Part shown: piece by piece, positions 6,862-16,130 of the stretch
How positions within the stretch are numbered: the stretch's first letter is position 1
How the letters are laid out: each line of letters begins with the position of its first letter
Source of the DNA: Pedobacter lusitanus
GTDB taxonomy: Bacteria > Bacteroidota > Bacteroidia > Sphingobacteriales > Sphingobacteriaceae
Length of the DNA: 64,000 nucleotides
Direction of reading: 5' to 3'
Assembly (NCBI RefSeq): GCF_040026395.1
Contig: NZ_CP157278.1
Location: 5,022,001-5,086,000, forward strand
The notes under the pieces: generated by a model
What the model was told of the DNA's origin: nothing
What the model saw: only the letters and a program-made list of their open reading frames with translations
The model's database searches: none
Made by a program: the position numbers and the translations under genes

Positions 6862-9459
6862 ATGCACATAATTTCCAGAAAAAATAAAGTAAACCTTACA
6901 GTATCAGTAACTATTCTGTTCTTTAGTCTTCCGCTATTTACCCATGCACAGCAGAACAGGACTAAGGACTCTATTACAATAGCTATATCTCCTGCCTATG
7001 ATTCCGTTTCCAAAACACATCGTTTCTTTTTAGGTGAAAATTACAGGAAGTTATGGGCTACTCCTGTAAGAATGCGGATTGTTGATCTCCAGAAAGAACG
7101 TGGTGGTATGAAAATATTGCAACTGGGAGGAGGAATGCAGACCAGATCTTTACGCCTGGAAGATGCCTCAGGAAGGGAGTGGGCGCTCAGAACGATTCAG
7201 AAATATCCTGAAAGAGGTTTGCCAGCAAATTTGAGGGCAACAATTGCTAAAGATATCGTACAGGATCAGATTTCAACAGGTCATCCTTTTTCTGCATTAA
7301 TTGTTCCACCATTGGCTGATGCCCTTGAAATTCCTCATGCTAATCCAGAAATTATTTATATCGGTGATGATCCTGCCCTTGGTAAATACCGGAAGGTTTT
7401 TGCCAATGCAGCTTATTTGCTGGAAGAACGTATGCCGGCAGGGTATGAGAAAAGTGATAATACATTGAAAGCTCAGCGAAAAATTGAGGAAGATAATGAT
7501 ACACATATTGAACAAAAATTAGTTTTAAGAGCGAGATTACTTGATTTTGTTGTTGGTGACTGGGATAGACATGAAGATAACTGGCGATGGTTAAAAATAG
7601 ACGATAAGGATAAAGGAGAGAAGACATATATCCCTGTTCCAAGGGATAGGGACAAGGTTTTTTATAAAACCTCAGGTATATTTCCCTGGATACTCTCACA
7701 TCAGTGGTTAAAAGCCAATTTACAGCCTTTTGATGCAGAAATCAGAGCTGTTGATCAGTGGAATTTTAATCAGCGGTATTTTGACAGATACTTTCTGAGC
7801 GGGTTGAGTGAAAAAGACTGGCAGGAGGAAATCAAATATGTGCAGGGAAAATTAACGCCGGCTTTACTTAGAAAATCAATGCAGCTGATGCCAGCTAATA
7901 TTTTTGCTGAAGGAGGAGAAGAGACATTGAATATAATGATTGCCAGAAAAGATAACCTGGAGAAAAGTGCCATGGCCTATTATCGTTTTCTGGCTCATAC
8001 GGTTGAAATTCCTGCTTCCGATAAAAGAGAGTATTTTGAAATCAGACATAAGAAGAACGGGAATATAGAACTGACTGTCAGTAATATTAAAAAGAGTGGT
8101 GAAACGGGCCGGAAATTATATCACCGTACCTTTGATCATAGTTTGACCCATGAAATCAGATTATATGGAATGGGAGGGGATGATATATTTGAAGTGACCG
8201 GAGAAACAAAATCGCCGATTACAGTTCGGATGATTGGCGGAGATGGTAAAGATCGTTTTGAGATTAATAAAGATCTGGGTCATAAATCAAATACTTACAT
8301 CTATGACCGCTCAGATCAGGAAAATGAAATTCCTTCTTCTTCTGTAGCAAAACTTCGGTTATCTGCTGATACAGCTGTTAATCAGTATAATAAAAAAAGC
8401 TACGTATTTGATCAGTTTGGACCATTATTTCATGTTAATTATAATATTGATCAGGGGATACAAGCAGGTGTCGGACTGATTCTGGAGAAACAGGGTTTTA
8501 GAAAAACACCTTATGCATCGCATCAGGAGTTTTGGGTAGATTATTCGACGGGTAGAAAATCTTTTATCCTGAACTATGCCGGAGACTTTAAAAAAGCCAT
8601 TGGGAATACAGATTTTAAGGTCAATGCAAATCTTTTGGGGCCAAATAACCTGAGTAACTTTTTTGGTTTAGGTAATGAAACTGAATTTATCAAAGAGGAA
8701 CCCAAAGACATGTCCTATTACAGAAACCGTTACGATTATCTGACTGCAGATTTTCAACTCTATAAAAAAACCGGCAGATGGACAATAGGTGGAGGGTTAA
8801 CCACAGAGTATTACACCAGCAGCCGTAAAGGAAATGAACATCGGTTTTTGAATGACTTCAATCAGACTAATCCTGAAGAGTCAGTTTTTAATGATCGTGT
8901 TTACGTGGGGCTGATTACCGAAGTAAAATATGATTCCAGAGATAATATTTCCATCCCTAAAAATGGAATGTATTGGAATACCAGGATTACAGCTAGTCAG
9001 CAGCTCAACTCAGATCATGAACGCTATGGGAAAATACAATCAGAATTTCGTTACTATTTGAATCCGGGACATTCTGGCTTCGTGATTGCAAACCGTTTAG
9101 GTGGAGGTACAACTTTAGGAAATCCCGGGTTTTTCCAGCAAATGCAATTAGGTGGAGTACATAATCTTCGCGGTTTCCATACAAATCGGTTTACGGGTAA
9201 ATCCATGCTATATTATAATCTGGATCTTCGCCTTAAGTTATTTGATTTTACCTCTTACATTGTACCCGGATCATTAGGTCTTCTTGGCTTTAATGATGTT
9301 GGCCGTGTATGGATGCCTGGCCAGTCTTCAAATCAGTGGCATCATGGATACGGAGGTGGAATATACATTGTTCCGGCTGATCTGATCCTGATACAGGCAG
9401 CTGTTGGTTTTTCGAAAGAAAGCACAATGCCTTATATTTCTGTAGGATTTAATTTTTAA
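6862..9459 (+). CDS. Outer-membrane BamA/surface-antigen-type barrel with a periplasmic kinase-like domain
   Basis: 865 residues with a cleavable signal peptide (ending THAQ, residue 30). Residues 80-400 contain protein-kinase-like elements in the right order: Gly-rich GGGMQTRS (89-96), WALRTIQK with a candidate beta-3 Lys at 114, LEER at 187-190, GDWDRHEDNW (232-241) resembling a catalytic DxxxxN loop, and PRDRD (260-264) resembling a metal-binding Asp motif. Residues from about 520 to the C-terminal Phe form a 16-strand-like surface-antigen barrel, with RLGGGTTLGNPGF and the GGVHNLRGF motif typical of Omp85 C-terminal parts. Some Bacteroidota relatives, as I recall, carry a metallophosphatase in front; none is present here. 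The kinase assignment is my inference from motif order, not a recognised annotation. Confidence 0.75.
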   Translation: MHIISRKNKVNLTVSVTILFFSLPLFTHAQQNRTKDSITIAISPAYDSVSKTHRFFLGENYRKLWATPVRMRIVDLQKERGGMKILQLGGGMQTRSLRLEDASGREWALRTIQKYPERGLPANLRATIAKDIVQDQISTGHPFSALIVPPLADALEIPHANPEIIYIGDDPALGKYRKVFANAAYLLEERMPAGYEKSDNTLKAQRKIEEDNDTHIEQKLVLRARLLDFVVGDWDRHEDNWRWLKIDDKDKGEKTYIPVPRDRDKVFYKTSGIFPWILSHQWLKANLQPFDAEIRAVDQWNFNQRYFDRYFLSGLSEKDWQEEIKYVQGKLTPALLRKSMQLMPANIFAEGGEETLNIMIARKDNLEKSAMAYYRFLAHTVEIPASDKREYFEIRHKKNGNIELTVSNIKKSGETGRKLYHRTFDHSLTHEIRLYGMGGDDIFEVTGETKSPITVRMIGGDGKDRFEINKDLGHKSNTYIYDRSDQENEIPSSSVAKLRLSADTAVNQYNKKSYVFDQFGPLFHVNYNIDQGIQAGVGLILEKQGFRKTPYASHQEFWVDYSTGRKSFILNYAGDFKKAIGNTDFKVNANLLGPNNLSNFFGLGNETEFIKEEPKDMSYYRNRYDYLTADFQLYKKTGRWTIGGGLTTEYYTSSRKGNEHRFLNDFNQTNPEESVFNDRVYVGLITEVKYDSRDNISIPKNGMYWNTRITASQQLNSDHERYGKIQSEFRYYLNPGHSGFVIANRLGGGTTLGNPGFFQQMQLGGVHNLRGFHTNRFTGKSMLYYNLDLRLKLFDFTSYIVPGSLGLLGFNDVGRVWMPGQSSNQWHHGYGGGIYIVPADLILIQAAVGFSKESTMPYISVGFNF

Positions 9460-9499
9460 TTCGACCGTTCATAATGGCTGTTTATAAATTATAATTCAG

Positions 9500-9526
9500 G
9501 CTGCCGGAACCAATTAAACCGGCAGC
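9500..9526. terminator. Hairpin between convergent genes
   Basis: GCTGCCGG (9500-9507) pairs perfectly with CCGGCAGC (9519-9526) across an 11-base loop, between the ends of two convergent genes. There is no T tract on the plus side, so termination there may be weak or Rho-assisted. Confidence 0.55.
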
Positions 9527-9574
9527 ACTGAACCAACTATGCAAACAAAAAAACAATCTTTAGAATAGCTGAGT

Positions 9575-10366
9575 TCAATTTGTTTTGATTTCCCGGTAAA
9601 TTACCTTCGCTGAGCTCTTTCCTTCCCTGACTGTTGTAGTAATCATATCCGGATAGCCGTCAGTATTGTATTCATAACTGAAATTTTGTTCATCTTCGGG
9701 AGCTGAAGGATTGTTACAAAACCTGATATTATTGACCCCGGAAAGGAAAAGACTGTTATCTTTCTCGATAGTCAGTAGCCACACATATCTGACATGCTTA
9801 AATAAGCCATTTTTCAGATCATAACTGTAGTTTAATGCAGGTCCTGCTATTCCTGCTTTTTCCCCGCTCAGATTGCCGGCCTCATTAAACCATCTTTCCT
9901 GCTCACCAGCCTGATGATTATTGATGTCAAAATTATGAATACCTGTAATCTGATTATCACTATTGTATTTCAATTCATAGTAACCTGTAGAGATATATTC
10001 ATCTTTTTTCACAACAGCTGTTTTACCCTTTTTTACTCGTCCTTTTTCATCCAGAGAATAACTGGTATAAGAAACGAGAACATCGTTCTTATATCGCTGT
10101 AAATCGAAAGGCTTTCCATCTTTGGTGTAAGTCAGTACAATACTTTTTCCATCTCCATACTCAATTTTAGAAACGGCTAATCCTTCGGTATAGCTAATTA
10201 CCATTTTTGATTTTCCGGTTCCCAGCTGAACCGGAACCAATATTTTGGTACCCACATCAATAACAGGCGGAATAACCTCTCCGGTAGTTTCTGCCGGGCT
10301 GTCATTTTTTTTACAACCCATAAAAAGAACAATAGTGACCAGAAACAAATTCTTATAAATTTCCAT
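9575..10366 (-). CDS. Lipoprotein with YD-repeat-like strands
   Basis: 263 residues. The signal peptide ends in LFMGC (Cys18) followed by Lys-Lys. The mature part contains short repeated patterns such as YTKDGKPFDLQRY, YSLDEKGRVKKG and YEYNTDGYPDMI, which resemble the YD-like repeats of many Bacteroidota surface lipoproteins of the DUF4595 kind. It is probably an anchored envelope protein; no enzymatic motif is seen. It is a single gene, convergent to the OM barrel and divergent from glgA. Confidence 0.6.
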   Translation of the reverse strand: MEIYKNLFLVTIVLFMGCKKNDSPAETTGEVIPPVIDVGTKILVPVQLGTGKSKMVISYTEGLAVSKIEYGDGKSIVLTYTKDGKPFDLQRYKNDVLVSYTSYSLDEKGRVKKGKTAVVKKDEYISTGYYELKYNSDNQITGIHNFDINNHQAGEQERWFNEAGNLSGEKAGIAGPALNYSYDLKNGLFKHVRYVWLLTIEKDNSLFLSGVNNIRFCNNPSAPEDEQNFSYEYNTDGYPDMITTTVREGKSSAKVIYREIKTN

Positions 10367-10704
10367 AACAATAATAAATTTTAGATTTAATTAAAACCTA
10401 AAACTACTTCCATTATTGGAAATAATGTTTAAATAATTAAATAAATATCTAAACAATAACAAAATAAGCCCAGAACGGTAATATTTGCTGATTTTAAATC
10501 AATTCAGGTACTGTCATGCTTCATTGCCGGCATCTCTGTAATCATACATTGGCTGAACAGAGGAGGCGCTGAGAAATCAGATAAAAGAAGACCAGAAAAA
10601 AATAATACAATTTAATGAAAAACAATGTGTGTTTATTTGGGTTATAACTCATATTTTAATAGCAAATTACAAATACCACCTTTATCTCAGCACGTCAATA
10701 ATTT
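10367..10704. other. 338-base AT-rich intergenic region before glgA
   Basis: It separates divergent transcription units, so it must hold the promoter of glgA (plus) and of the lipoprotein (minus). No open frame, RNA gene or long inverted repeat was found, and no exact TAnnTTTG element. The nearest is AATATTTG, about 205 bases before glgA, with one mismatch. Confidence 0.4.
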
Positions 10705-12111
10705 ATGGAAATAATTCATCTCAGCGCAGAATGTTATCCGATAGCTAAAGTTGGAGGATTAGGGGATGTTGTAGGCGCATTACCAAAATATCAGCGTAAA
10801 CTGGGGCACTTCTCCAAAGTAGTTATGCCCGCATATAATAATTCATTTATGCTTCAAAACGAATTTGAAGTAGTTTATGATGCATGGGGTAATCTCGGAA
10901 CCCGTCATTTTCCGGTACGGATATTCAGAGAAAAGACAAATAAACTGGGGTTTGATCTTTATCTGGTATACATAGCGGGTTTAACGGATCGTGATCGGGT
11001 ATATGGTTATGAAGATGATACTGAGCGTTTCCTGGCTTATCAGATTGCTACCTTAGACTGGATCAGTCAGTGGGAACACCGTCCTGATGTGATCCATTGT
11101 CATGATCATCATACTGGTCTTGTCCCGTTTATGACCGGTAATTGTGAAAAATATAAGAGTCTTAGAAATATTCCTACCGTGCTTACCATTCATAATGCTC
11201 AGTATCAGGGACAGTTTGGGTGGGATAAACTACATTATCTGCCTGCCTTTGATCTGTGGAGATCTGGTTTGCTGGAATGGAAAAATGATATTAATCCGTT
11301 GGCTTCAGCTATTAAATGTGCCTGGAGGGTAACAACGGTTTCTCCGAGTTATCTGGAGGAAATCAGTTACAACGCCAATGGACTGGAAAGTCTGCTGGCC
11401 AGCGAAAGAGGGAAGTCTGCGGGGATCTTAAATGGAATCGATAATGAGGTCTGGGATCCGCAAAAAGACCCGATGCTCGAGAAGACTTATAGTATAAGAA
11501 CCGTAGAAAATGGTAAAAAGGCAAACAAAGCAGCGCTGTGTGATGTTTTTAATTTAGACCCGGCAAAACCGTTATTCACATTTATCGGCAGGCTGGTTGG
11601 AGAGAAAGGAGCAGATTTATTACCTGAGATTTTTCATAATTCATTAGCTCACAGTCGCGGGAATATTAATATTCTCGTGCTTGGCTCCGGAGATCCTGAA
11701 GTAGAAGGAAAGCTAATCGAGTTGAAGAACTGGTTTTCTGGAAACTATAACGCTTATATTGGCTATAATGAAAAATTGTCCCATCAGATTTATGCAGGGG
11801 CTGATTTTCTATTAATGCCTTCAAGAGTAGAACCTTGTGGATTAAATCAAATGTACGCGTTGCGTTACGGGACTATCCCGGTTGTAAGAAGGATTGGTGG
11901 ATTGAAAGATACAGTGGTGGATATAGGGGATGGTGGATTTGGTATTTGTCATGATCAGACCAGTGTGGGAGATGTTGGACATGCTATCGGAAGGGCTTAT
12001 GACCTTTATCAGAATAAAAAGCATGTTAAAGAAATTCTAAAATATACAATGCAGCTGGACCATTCCTGGGATAAGGCCGCCCAACAATATATAGATCTGT
12101 ACCAAATGTAA
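10705..12111 (+). CDS. glgA: Glycogen synthase (ADP-glucose type)
   Basis: 468 residues, the normal length. The GT5 N terminus carries the KVGGLGDVVGALP motif, whose KxGGL part binds ADP-glucose. FIGRLVGEKGADLLPEIF begins the C-terminal Rossmann half, and the MPSRVEPCGLNQMYALRYG block holds the retaining-enzyme E-x7-E region. It extends alpha-1,4-glucan chains from ADP-glucose in the cytoplasm. The next gene, glgC, starts 9 bases after the stop and makes the donor, so the pair is an operon for glycogen build-up. The branching enzyme glgB is not in the window. Confidence 0.96.
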   Translation: MEIIHLSAECYPIAKVGGLGDVVGALPKYQRKLGHFSKVVMPAYNNSFMLQNEFEVVYDAWGNLGTRHFPVRIFREKTNKLGFDLYLVYIAGLTDRDRVYGYEDDTERFLAYQIATLDWISQWEHRPDVIHCHDHHTGLVPFMTGNCEKYKSLRNIPTVLTIHNAQYQGQFGWDKLHYLPAFDLWRSGLLEWKNDINPLASAIKCAWRVTTVSPSYLEEISYNANGLESLLASERGKSAGILNGIDNEVWDPQKDPMLEKTYSIRTVENGKKANKAALCDVFNLDPAKPLFTFIGRLVGEKGADLLPEIFHNSLAHSRGNINILVLGSGDPEVEGKLIELKNWFSGNYNAYIGYNEKLSHQIYAGADFLLMPSRVEPCGLNQMYALRYGTIPVVRRIGGLKDTVVDIGDGGFGICHDQTSVGDVGHAIGRAYDLYQNKKHVKEILKYTMQLDHSWDKAAQQYIDLYQM

Positions 12112-12120
12112 TTTAACTAT

Positions 12121-13395
12121 ATGACTGAAAAAGTACTAGGAGTTATCCTTGGCGGTGGCCAGGGCTCCAGATTATCACCGCTAACACAGACCCGTTCCAA
12201 GCCAGCTGTTCCAATTGCAGGTAAATATCGTTTGGTAGACATTCCGATCTCTAACTGTCTTAATTCTGGTATTCACCGCATGTTTGTACTTACCCAGTTT
12301 AATTCGGCATCGTTAAATAAACATATTAAAAACACTTATCATTTTAGTCATTTTAGTGATGCCTTTGTAGATATTCTTGCGGCCGAGCAAACGCCTGATA
12401 ACCCAACCTGGTTTCAGGGAACAGCCGATGCTGTCCGTCAGACGATGCATCATTTATTACAGCATGATTTTGAATATGTACTGATATTATCAGGTGATCA
12501 GTTGTACCAGATGGATTTTAATGAGATGTTAAATGCTCATGAAGAAAGTGGTGCCCAGGTCACACTGGCAACAATTCCCAGTACAGCTAAAGATGCAACT
12601 GGTTTTGGTATTTTAAAGGCGAATGAAGAAAATATAATTACTTCTTTTATTGAAAAACCAAGTGCTGATCAGTTAGGTGACTGGGCTTCTGATACCGGAC
12701 CGGAAATGCAGGCTGAAGGCCGTAATTATCTGGCTTCAATGGGTATTTATATCTTTAACCGTGATTTGCTGGTTAGCATATTTGCCGAAAATCCTGATGA
12801 GAAAGATTTCGGAAAGGAAATTATTCCCCGTGTGCTGCAAACGCAAAGAGTGTTAAGTTTTCAATATGAGGGGTACTGGACAGATATTGGGAATATATGT
12901 TCTTTCTTTGAAGCAAATCTGGGCTTAACTGATGATATTCCAAAGTTTAATCTGTTTGATAGTAATCAGAGCATATTCACCAGACCAAGGATGCTTCCGC
13001 CTACCAAGATATTGAGCACTTCGCTGGTTAAAGCTGTGATTGCTGAGGGCTGTATTTTAAATGCTGATCTGATTAAACATTCTGTGATTGGGATAAGATC
13101 AAGAATTGGGAATGGTACTTCTGTCGAAAACACCTATATCATGGGCAGTGACAGGTATCAGACTCTTGCTGAAATTGCTGAAGAAAATGAAGCAGGAAGA
13201 CCATTGATCGGGATCGGTGACCGGTGCAAGATCTTTAATGCAATTGTAGATAAAAACTGCAGAATAGGAAACGATGTGACTATCAACGGAGGAGAACATC
13301 TGGAAGATGGGGATTTTGAGTTTTATGCAGTCAAAGATGGTATTGTGGTTATAAAGAAAGATGCGGTAATTGTCAATGGGACAGTGATCGGATAG
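12121..13395 (+). CDS. glgC: Glucose-1-phosphate adenylyltransferase
   Basis: 424 residues, normal for GlgC. It makes ADP-glucose from glucose-1-phosphate and ATP, the committed step of bacterial glycogen synthesis. The N-terminal nucleotidyltransferase has GVILGGGQGSRLSPLT followed by SKPAVPIAGKYRLVD, and FQGTADAVRQ near residue 100. The C-terminal third is a left-handed beta-helix with hexapeptide-like turns (IAEGCILNADLI, SVIGIRSRIG). It is the second gene of the glgA-glgC operon and ends in front of a very strong hairpin. Confidence 0.96.
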   Translation: MTEKVLGVILGGGQGSRLSPLTQTRSKPAVPIAGKYRLVDIPISNCLNSGIHRMFVLTQFNSASLNKHIKNTYHFSHFSDAFVDILAAEQTPDNPTWFQGTADAVRQTMHHLLQHDFEYVLILSGDQLYQMDFNEMLNAHEESGAQVTLATIPSTAKDATGFGILKANEENIITSFIEKPSADQLGDWASDTGPEMQAEGRNYLASMGIYIFNRDLLVSIFAENPDEKDFGKEIIPRVLQTQRVLSFQYEGYWTDIGNICSFFEANLGLTDDIPKFNLFDSNQSIFTRPRMLPPTKILSTSLVKAVIAEGCILNADLIKHSVIGIRSRIGNGTSVENTYIMGSDRYQTLAEIAEENEAGRPLIGIGDRCKIFNAIVDKNCRIGNDVTINGGEHLEDGDFEFYAVKDGIVVIKKDAVIVNGTVIG

Positions 13396-13401
13396 GGGGA
13401 G

Positions 13402-13487
13402 TAATTAAAAAAGGGATAGGGGTTTACAGGCCGCGTTCATCTGAAGGGATGAACAATGCCTGTAAACCCCTATCCCTTTTTTAATTA
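13402..13487. terminator. 29-bp perfect inverted repeat with a nested hairpin
   Basis: The left arm 13402-13430 and the right arm 13459-13487 are exact reverse complements over 29 bases and end in A/T tracts suited to termination on both strands. The 28-base loop contains a second stem, GTTCATC (13435-13441) with GATGAAC (13448-13454). It starts 6 bases after the glgC stop. It is much longer than an ordinary intrinsic terminator. Confidence 0.8.
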
Positions 13488-13671
13488 GCCGGAGAGTTTT
13501 AGATCCGATTAACTGGCCGCTTAATATTACAGTGTAATCTTTTTTACAAGTTGGGTGTGGGAGGTTGGGAGTTTAGCAGAGCCGATATGCATTCCTTGCT
13601 ACGGATATGATACGGATGGCTGATACGCTGAAAGGGTAACTTATTCTATGGTCTGGATTACATCCTCTTAT

Positions 13672-14724
13672 CTAGATCACGATTTTTGTATGGTTGCTGG
13701 TAGGATGACCTGTGCAAATCAGTACTCTTCCCTGCGCTATCTCCTGGTCTGTTAAAACTTCGTTGTAATCCATTCTTACACCACCCTCAGTGCAGGAGGC
13801 TACGCAAGAGCTGCAAATTCCGGCACCACAACTGTAGGGCACATTAATGTTATGGGAAAGGGCTACTTCCAGGATTCTCTTATACCACGGAACTTCGAGC
13901 TGATAAACATTTTTATTGAACTCCAGGATTACCGTATAAGTATTTTTATCCTTGATGACCTTCTCGGTCATATCATCATCGTCTGCCTCATCTTCAGGAA
14001 TGAAATAGGTTTCTTTTTTGATCTGATCTAGACGGAAACCCATTCCTAAAAGAGAAATACGGCACATCACCATATAATCAATCGGACCACAGGTATAACA
14101 CAGGGCATCGGATTGGTCATACTGAATGTTCGAATTATAGAGATCATGAATCAGGAAACTATTCAGACGGGCAAACTGAAGGTTTTTTGAATCACTGAAC
14201 AGATAGATAAGTTTAAATCTTTCAGGGTATTTTTCCTGCCAGTCATTTAGTTCTTTGTAAAACAGGGTAGTAGTGGCCGAACGGTTACTGTAGATCAGCA
14301 CTATTTTTGAGTTTTCTTCCTTAAGCAGAGCAGTTTTTAAAATAGAATAAACCGGGGTAATCCCGACGCCGGCTGCAAAAAGGAAAACGGTACGCTTAAT
14401 TGCTGTGACCGGAGAATAAGTAAAAATGCCGGCTGGAGGCAGAACCGTCAGGACATCACCCACAGCGGTTTTATGATGCAGATACTTTGATATTTCTCCG
14501 TTCTCTACCAATTTTACGGCGATACTCATGGGCTCATCAATGGCTGGAGAACTGCAAATAGAATAGGAACGCCTGATTTCTTTTTCATTGACCTGGAATA
14601 ATACAGTCAGGAATTGTCCGGATTCATAAGCTGGAATTGTTCCGTCTACAGGTTCAAACTGGATGAAGATATTATCTCCGGGGCGCTTTGAAATTTCAGT
14701 AATTCGTAATTGCAGAGTGGTCAT
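13672..14724 (-). CDS. PaaE-type ferredoxin-NAD(P)H oxidoreductase with C-terminal 2Fe-2S domain
   Basis: 350 residues from ATG 14724; the frame also has a TTG three codons earlier. The order is a FAD-binding barrel (RRSYSICSSP near residue 65 gives the RxYS flavin motif), a NAD(P)-binding half (FAAGVGITPVYSILKTAL; CGPIDYMV) and a plant-type 2Fe-2S ferredoxin with SCGAGICSSC and a final Cys in VLICTGHP. It would pass electrons from NAD(P)H through FAD to an iron-sulfur centre and on to a partner oxygenase or hydroxylase. No paa genes are nearby, so the partner is unknown. An Asp/Glu-rich insert (EDEADDDDMTE) joins the reductase and ferredoxin parts. Confidence 0.88.
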   Translation of the reverse strand: MTTLQLRITEISKRPGDNIFIQFEPVDGTIPAYESGQFLTVLFQVNEKEIRRSYSICSSPAIDEPMSIAVKLVENGEISKYLHHKTAVGDVLTVLPPAGIFTYSPVTAIKRTVFLFAAGVGITPVYSILKTALLKEENSKIVLIYSNRSATTTLFYKELNDWQEKYPERFKLIYLFSDSKNLQFARLNSFLIHDLYNSNIQYDQSDALCYTCGPIDYMVMCRISLLGMGFRLDQIKKETYFIPEDEADDDDMTEKVIKDKNTYTVILEFNKNVYQLEVPWYKRILEVALSHNINVPYSCGAGICSSCVASCTEGGVRMDYNEVLTDQEIAQGRVLICTGHPTSNHTKIVI

Positions 14725-14771
14725 AGGATACAAATCTACCGATTTTTCTCAGAGCCTGTTTAAACAAGGGA

Positions 14772-16127
14772 TTAAACATAATTAAAAACGAGAGAAAAAA
14801 TAGTCTTTTGATAAGGTATGGAACTAACTTCCAGACTACCGTAATGCATTTTCATAATGTTCCGGGTAATGGTCAGACCAATTCCAGAACCGTTTTTGCG
14901 GGTCGTAAAAAACGGGACAAATATTTTCTCTGCCAGCTCCGGTTCAATACCCCTGCCATTGTCAGTTACGTCGAGGAATAACTTATTTTGTTCCAGACGG
15001 TAATCAATTGCTATAAATGGCTGATCTACATCTTCCAAAGCATGAATACTATTGGTCACCAGGTTAATTAAAGCTTGTTCTATAAGTTTTAAATCTACGC
15101 TGATCGTAATTTTTGAAGAGGTCTGTCCTATAGAGAGTTTTACATTTTTTACAGCTGCAAAAGGCTGCATCAGGATCTGGATATGCTGGAGGATTTCGCC
15201 AATGCTATGTGATTCAAGCTCTGGCGTGGGTAATTCAGCAATCAGACGGTAATCCTTTACAAAGTCAAGCAAGCCCACCGATCGTCTTTTGATAGCCTGT
15301 ATAGCTGGCTTAAGGTCTTCCAGCTCCTCTTTGTTTAATGAATCTTTACCTGATACCATACTGTTAACTGTATCAGAAAGGGAGCTGATAGGGGTAATGG
15401 AATTCAGGATCTCATGAGAGATTACACCAATCAGCCTGTTCCAGGCTTCGATTTCTTTCTGCTCAATTTCATCCTTAATGTTCTGGAAAGAAATGATCCT
15501 GTAACTGGTATTATACAGGTTTATCGGGATAACCTCAGTTGATAACTGAATGAGTTTTTCCTGAATTTTAATTTCAAGAAATCTTTTACCACCATTTTGT
15601 ATGCTTTCAATTTCTGTCGTGAAAATCGGCAGATGCTCTTTCAGCCGGTGCCAGTATTTATAAGCTGGTACCTTAAGCAGGAAAGCTGCAGCCTCATTAA
15701 AAAAAGAAATTTCTGCCTGCGCAGGATCAGCATTGTCTTTAAGGACTATGACACCTACCGGTACCTGCTGCAGAATAGTTTTGATCAGCTGAAACATGGC
15801 ATCCTGTTCCAGCTGGATATCTTTATGAGTTTTGATAATCTCATCAAATGATCCGTACAAATCAGGAAAGCTCCCTTTGGTACTTTTATTTTTGAAATTC
15901 AAAGTATGATCGCGGGTTTTAATTGCAAGAATAAAACGCTTAATATCAGATCTGATCTGGTTAATATAACTGTATAAGGAAAAGACAGAGATTATCAGTA
16001 TACAGGAAACGCCGGCTATAGTAAACCATAGCTGAGTTTTTAAAATCAGATAACCCAATAAAACTATCAGTGAATTAATCAGCAGCAGCTTAAAAATCAG
16101 TCTGAAAGTAAAACGTTGATAAAACAT
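14772..16127 (-). CDS. Membrane histidine kinase (NtrY-like) of the export locus
   Basis: 451 residues. Two N-terminal membrane helices (about 10-30 and 34-54) with almost no periplasmic loop suggest sensing within the membrane or cytoplasm. A PAS-like region (about 105-220) is followed by the H-box around His238 in SHEILNSITPI. The ATPase domain has an N-box LINLVTNSIHAL, G1 DVTDNGRGI and G2 GSGIGLTI. It starts 3 bases after the stop of the response regulator, so the two are co-expressed. It likely phosphorylates that regulator and senses envelope or membrane state; the signal is unknown. Confidence 0.93.
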   Translation of the reverse strand: MFYQRFTFRLIFKLLLINSLIVLLGYLILKTQLWFTIAGVSCILIISVFSLYSYINQIRSDIKRFILAIKTRDHTLNFKNKSTKGSFPDLYGSFDEIIKTHKDIQLEQDAMFQLIKTILQQVPVGVIVLKDNADPAQAEISFFNEAAAFLLKVPAYKYWHRLKEHLPIFTTEIESIQNGGKRFLEIKIQEKLIQLSTEVIPINLYNTSYRIISFQNIKDEIEQKEIEAWNRLIGVISHEILNSITPISSLSDTVNSMVSGKDSLNKEELEDLKPAIQAIKRRSVGLLDFVKDYRLIAELPTPELESHSIGEILQHIQILMQPFAAVKNVKLSIGQTSSKITISVDLKLIEQALINLVTNSIHALEDVDQPFIAIDYRLEQNKLFLDVTDNGRGIEPELAEKIFVPFFTTRKNGSGIGLTITRNIMKMHYGSLEVSSIPYQKTIFSLVFNYV

Positions 16128-16130
16128 AGG

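Noticed and set aside
13402..13487. Insertion sequence remnant
   Set aside because: There is no transposase fragment or target-site duplication; the position after glgC and the A/T tracts fit a terminator.
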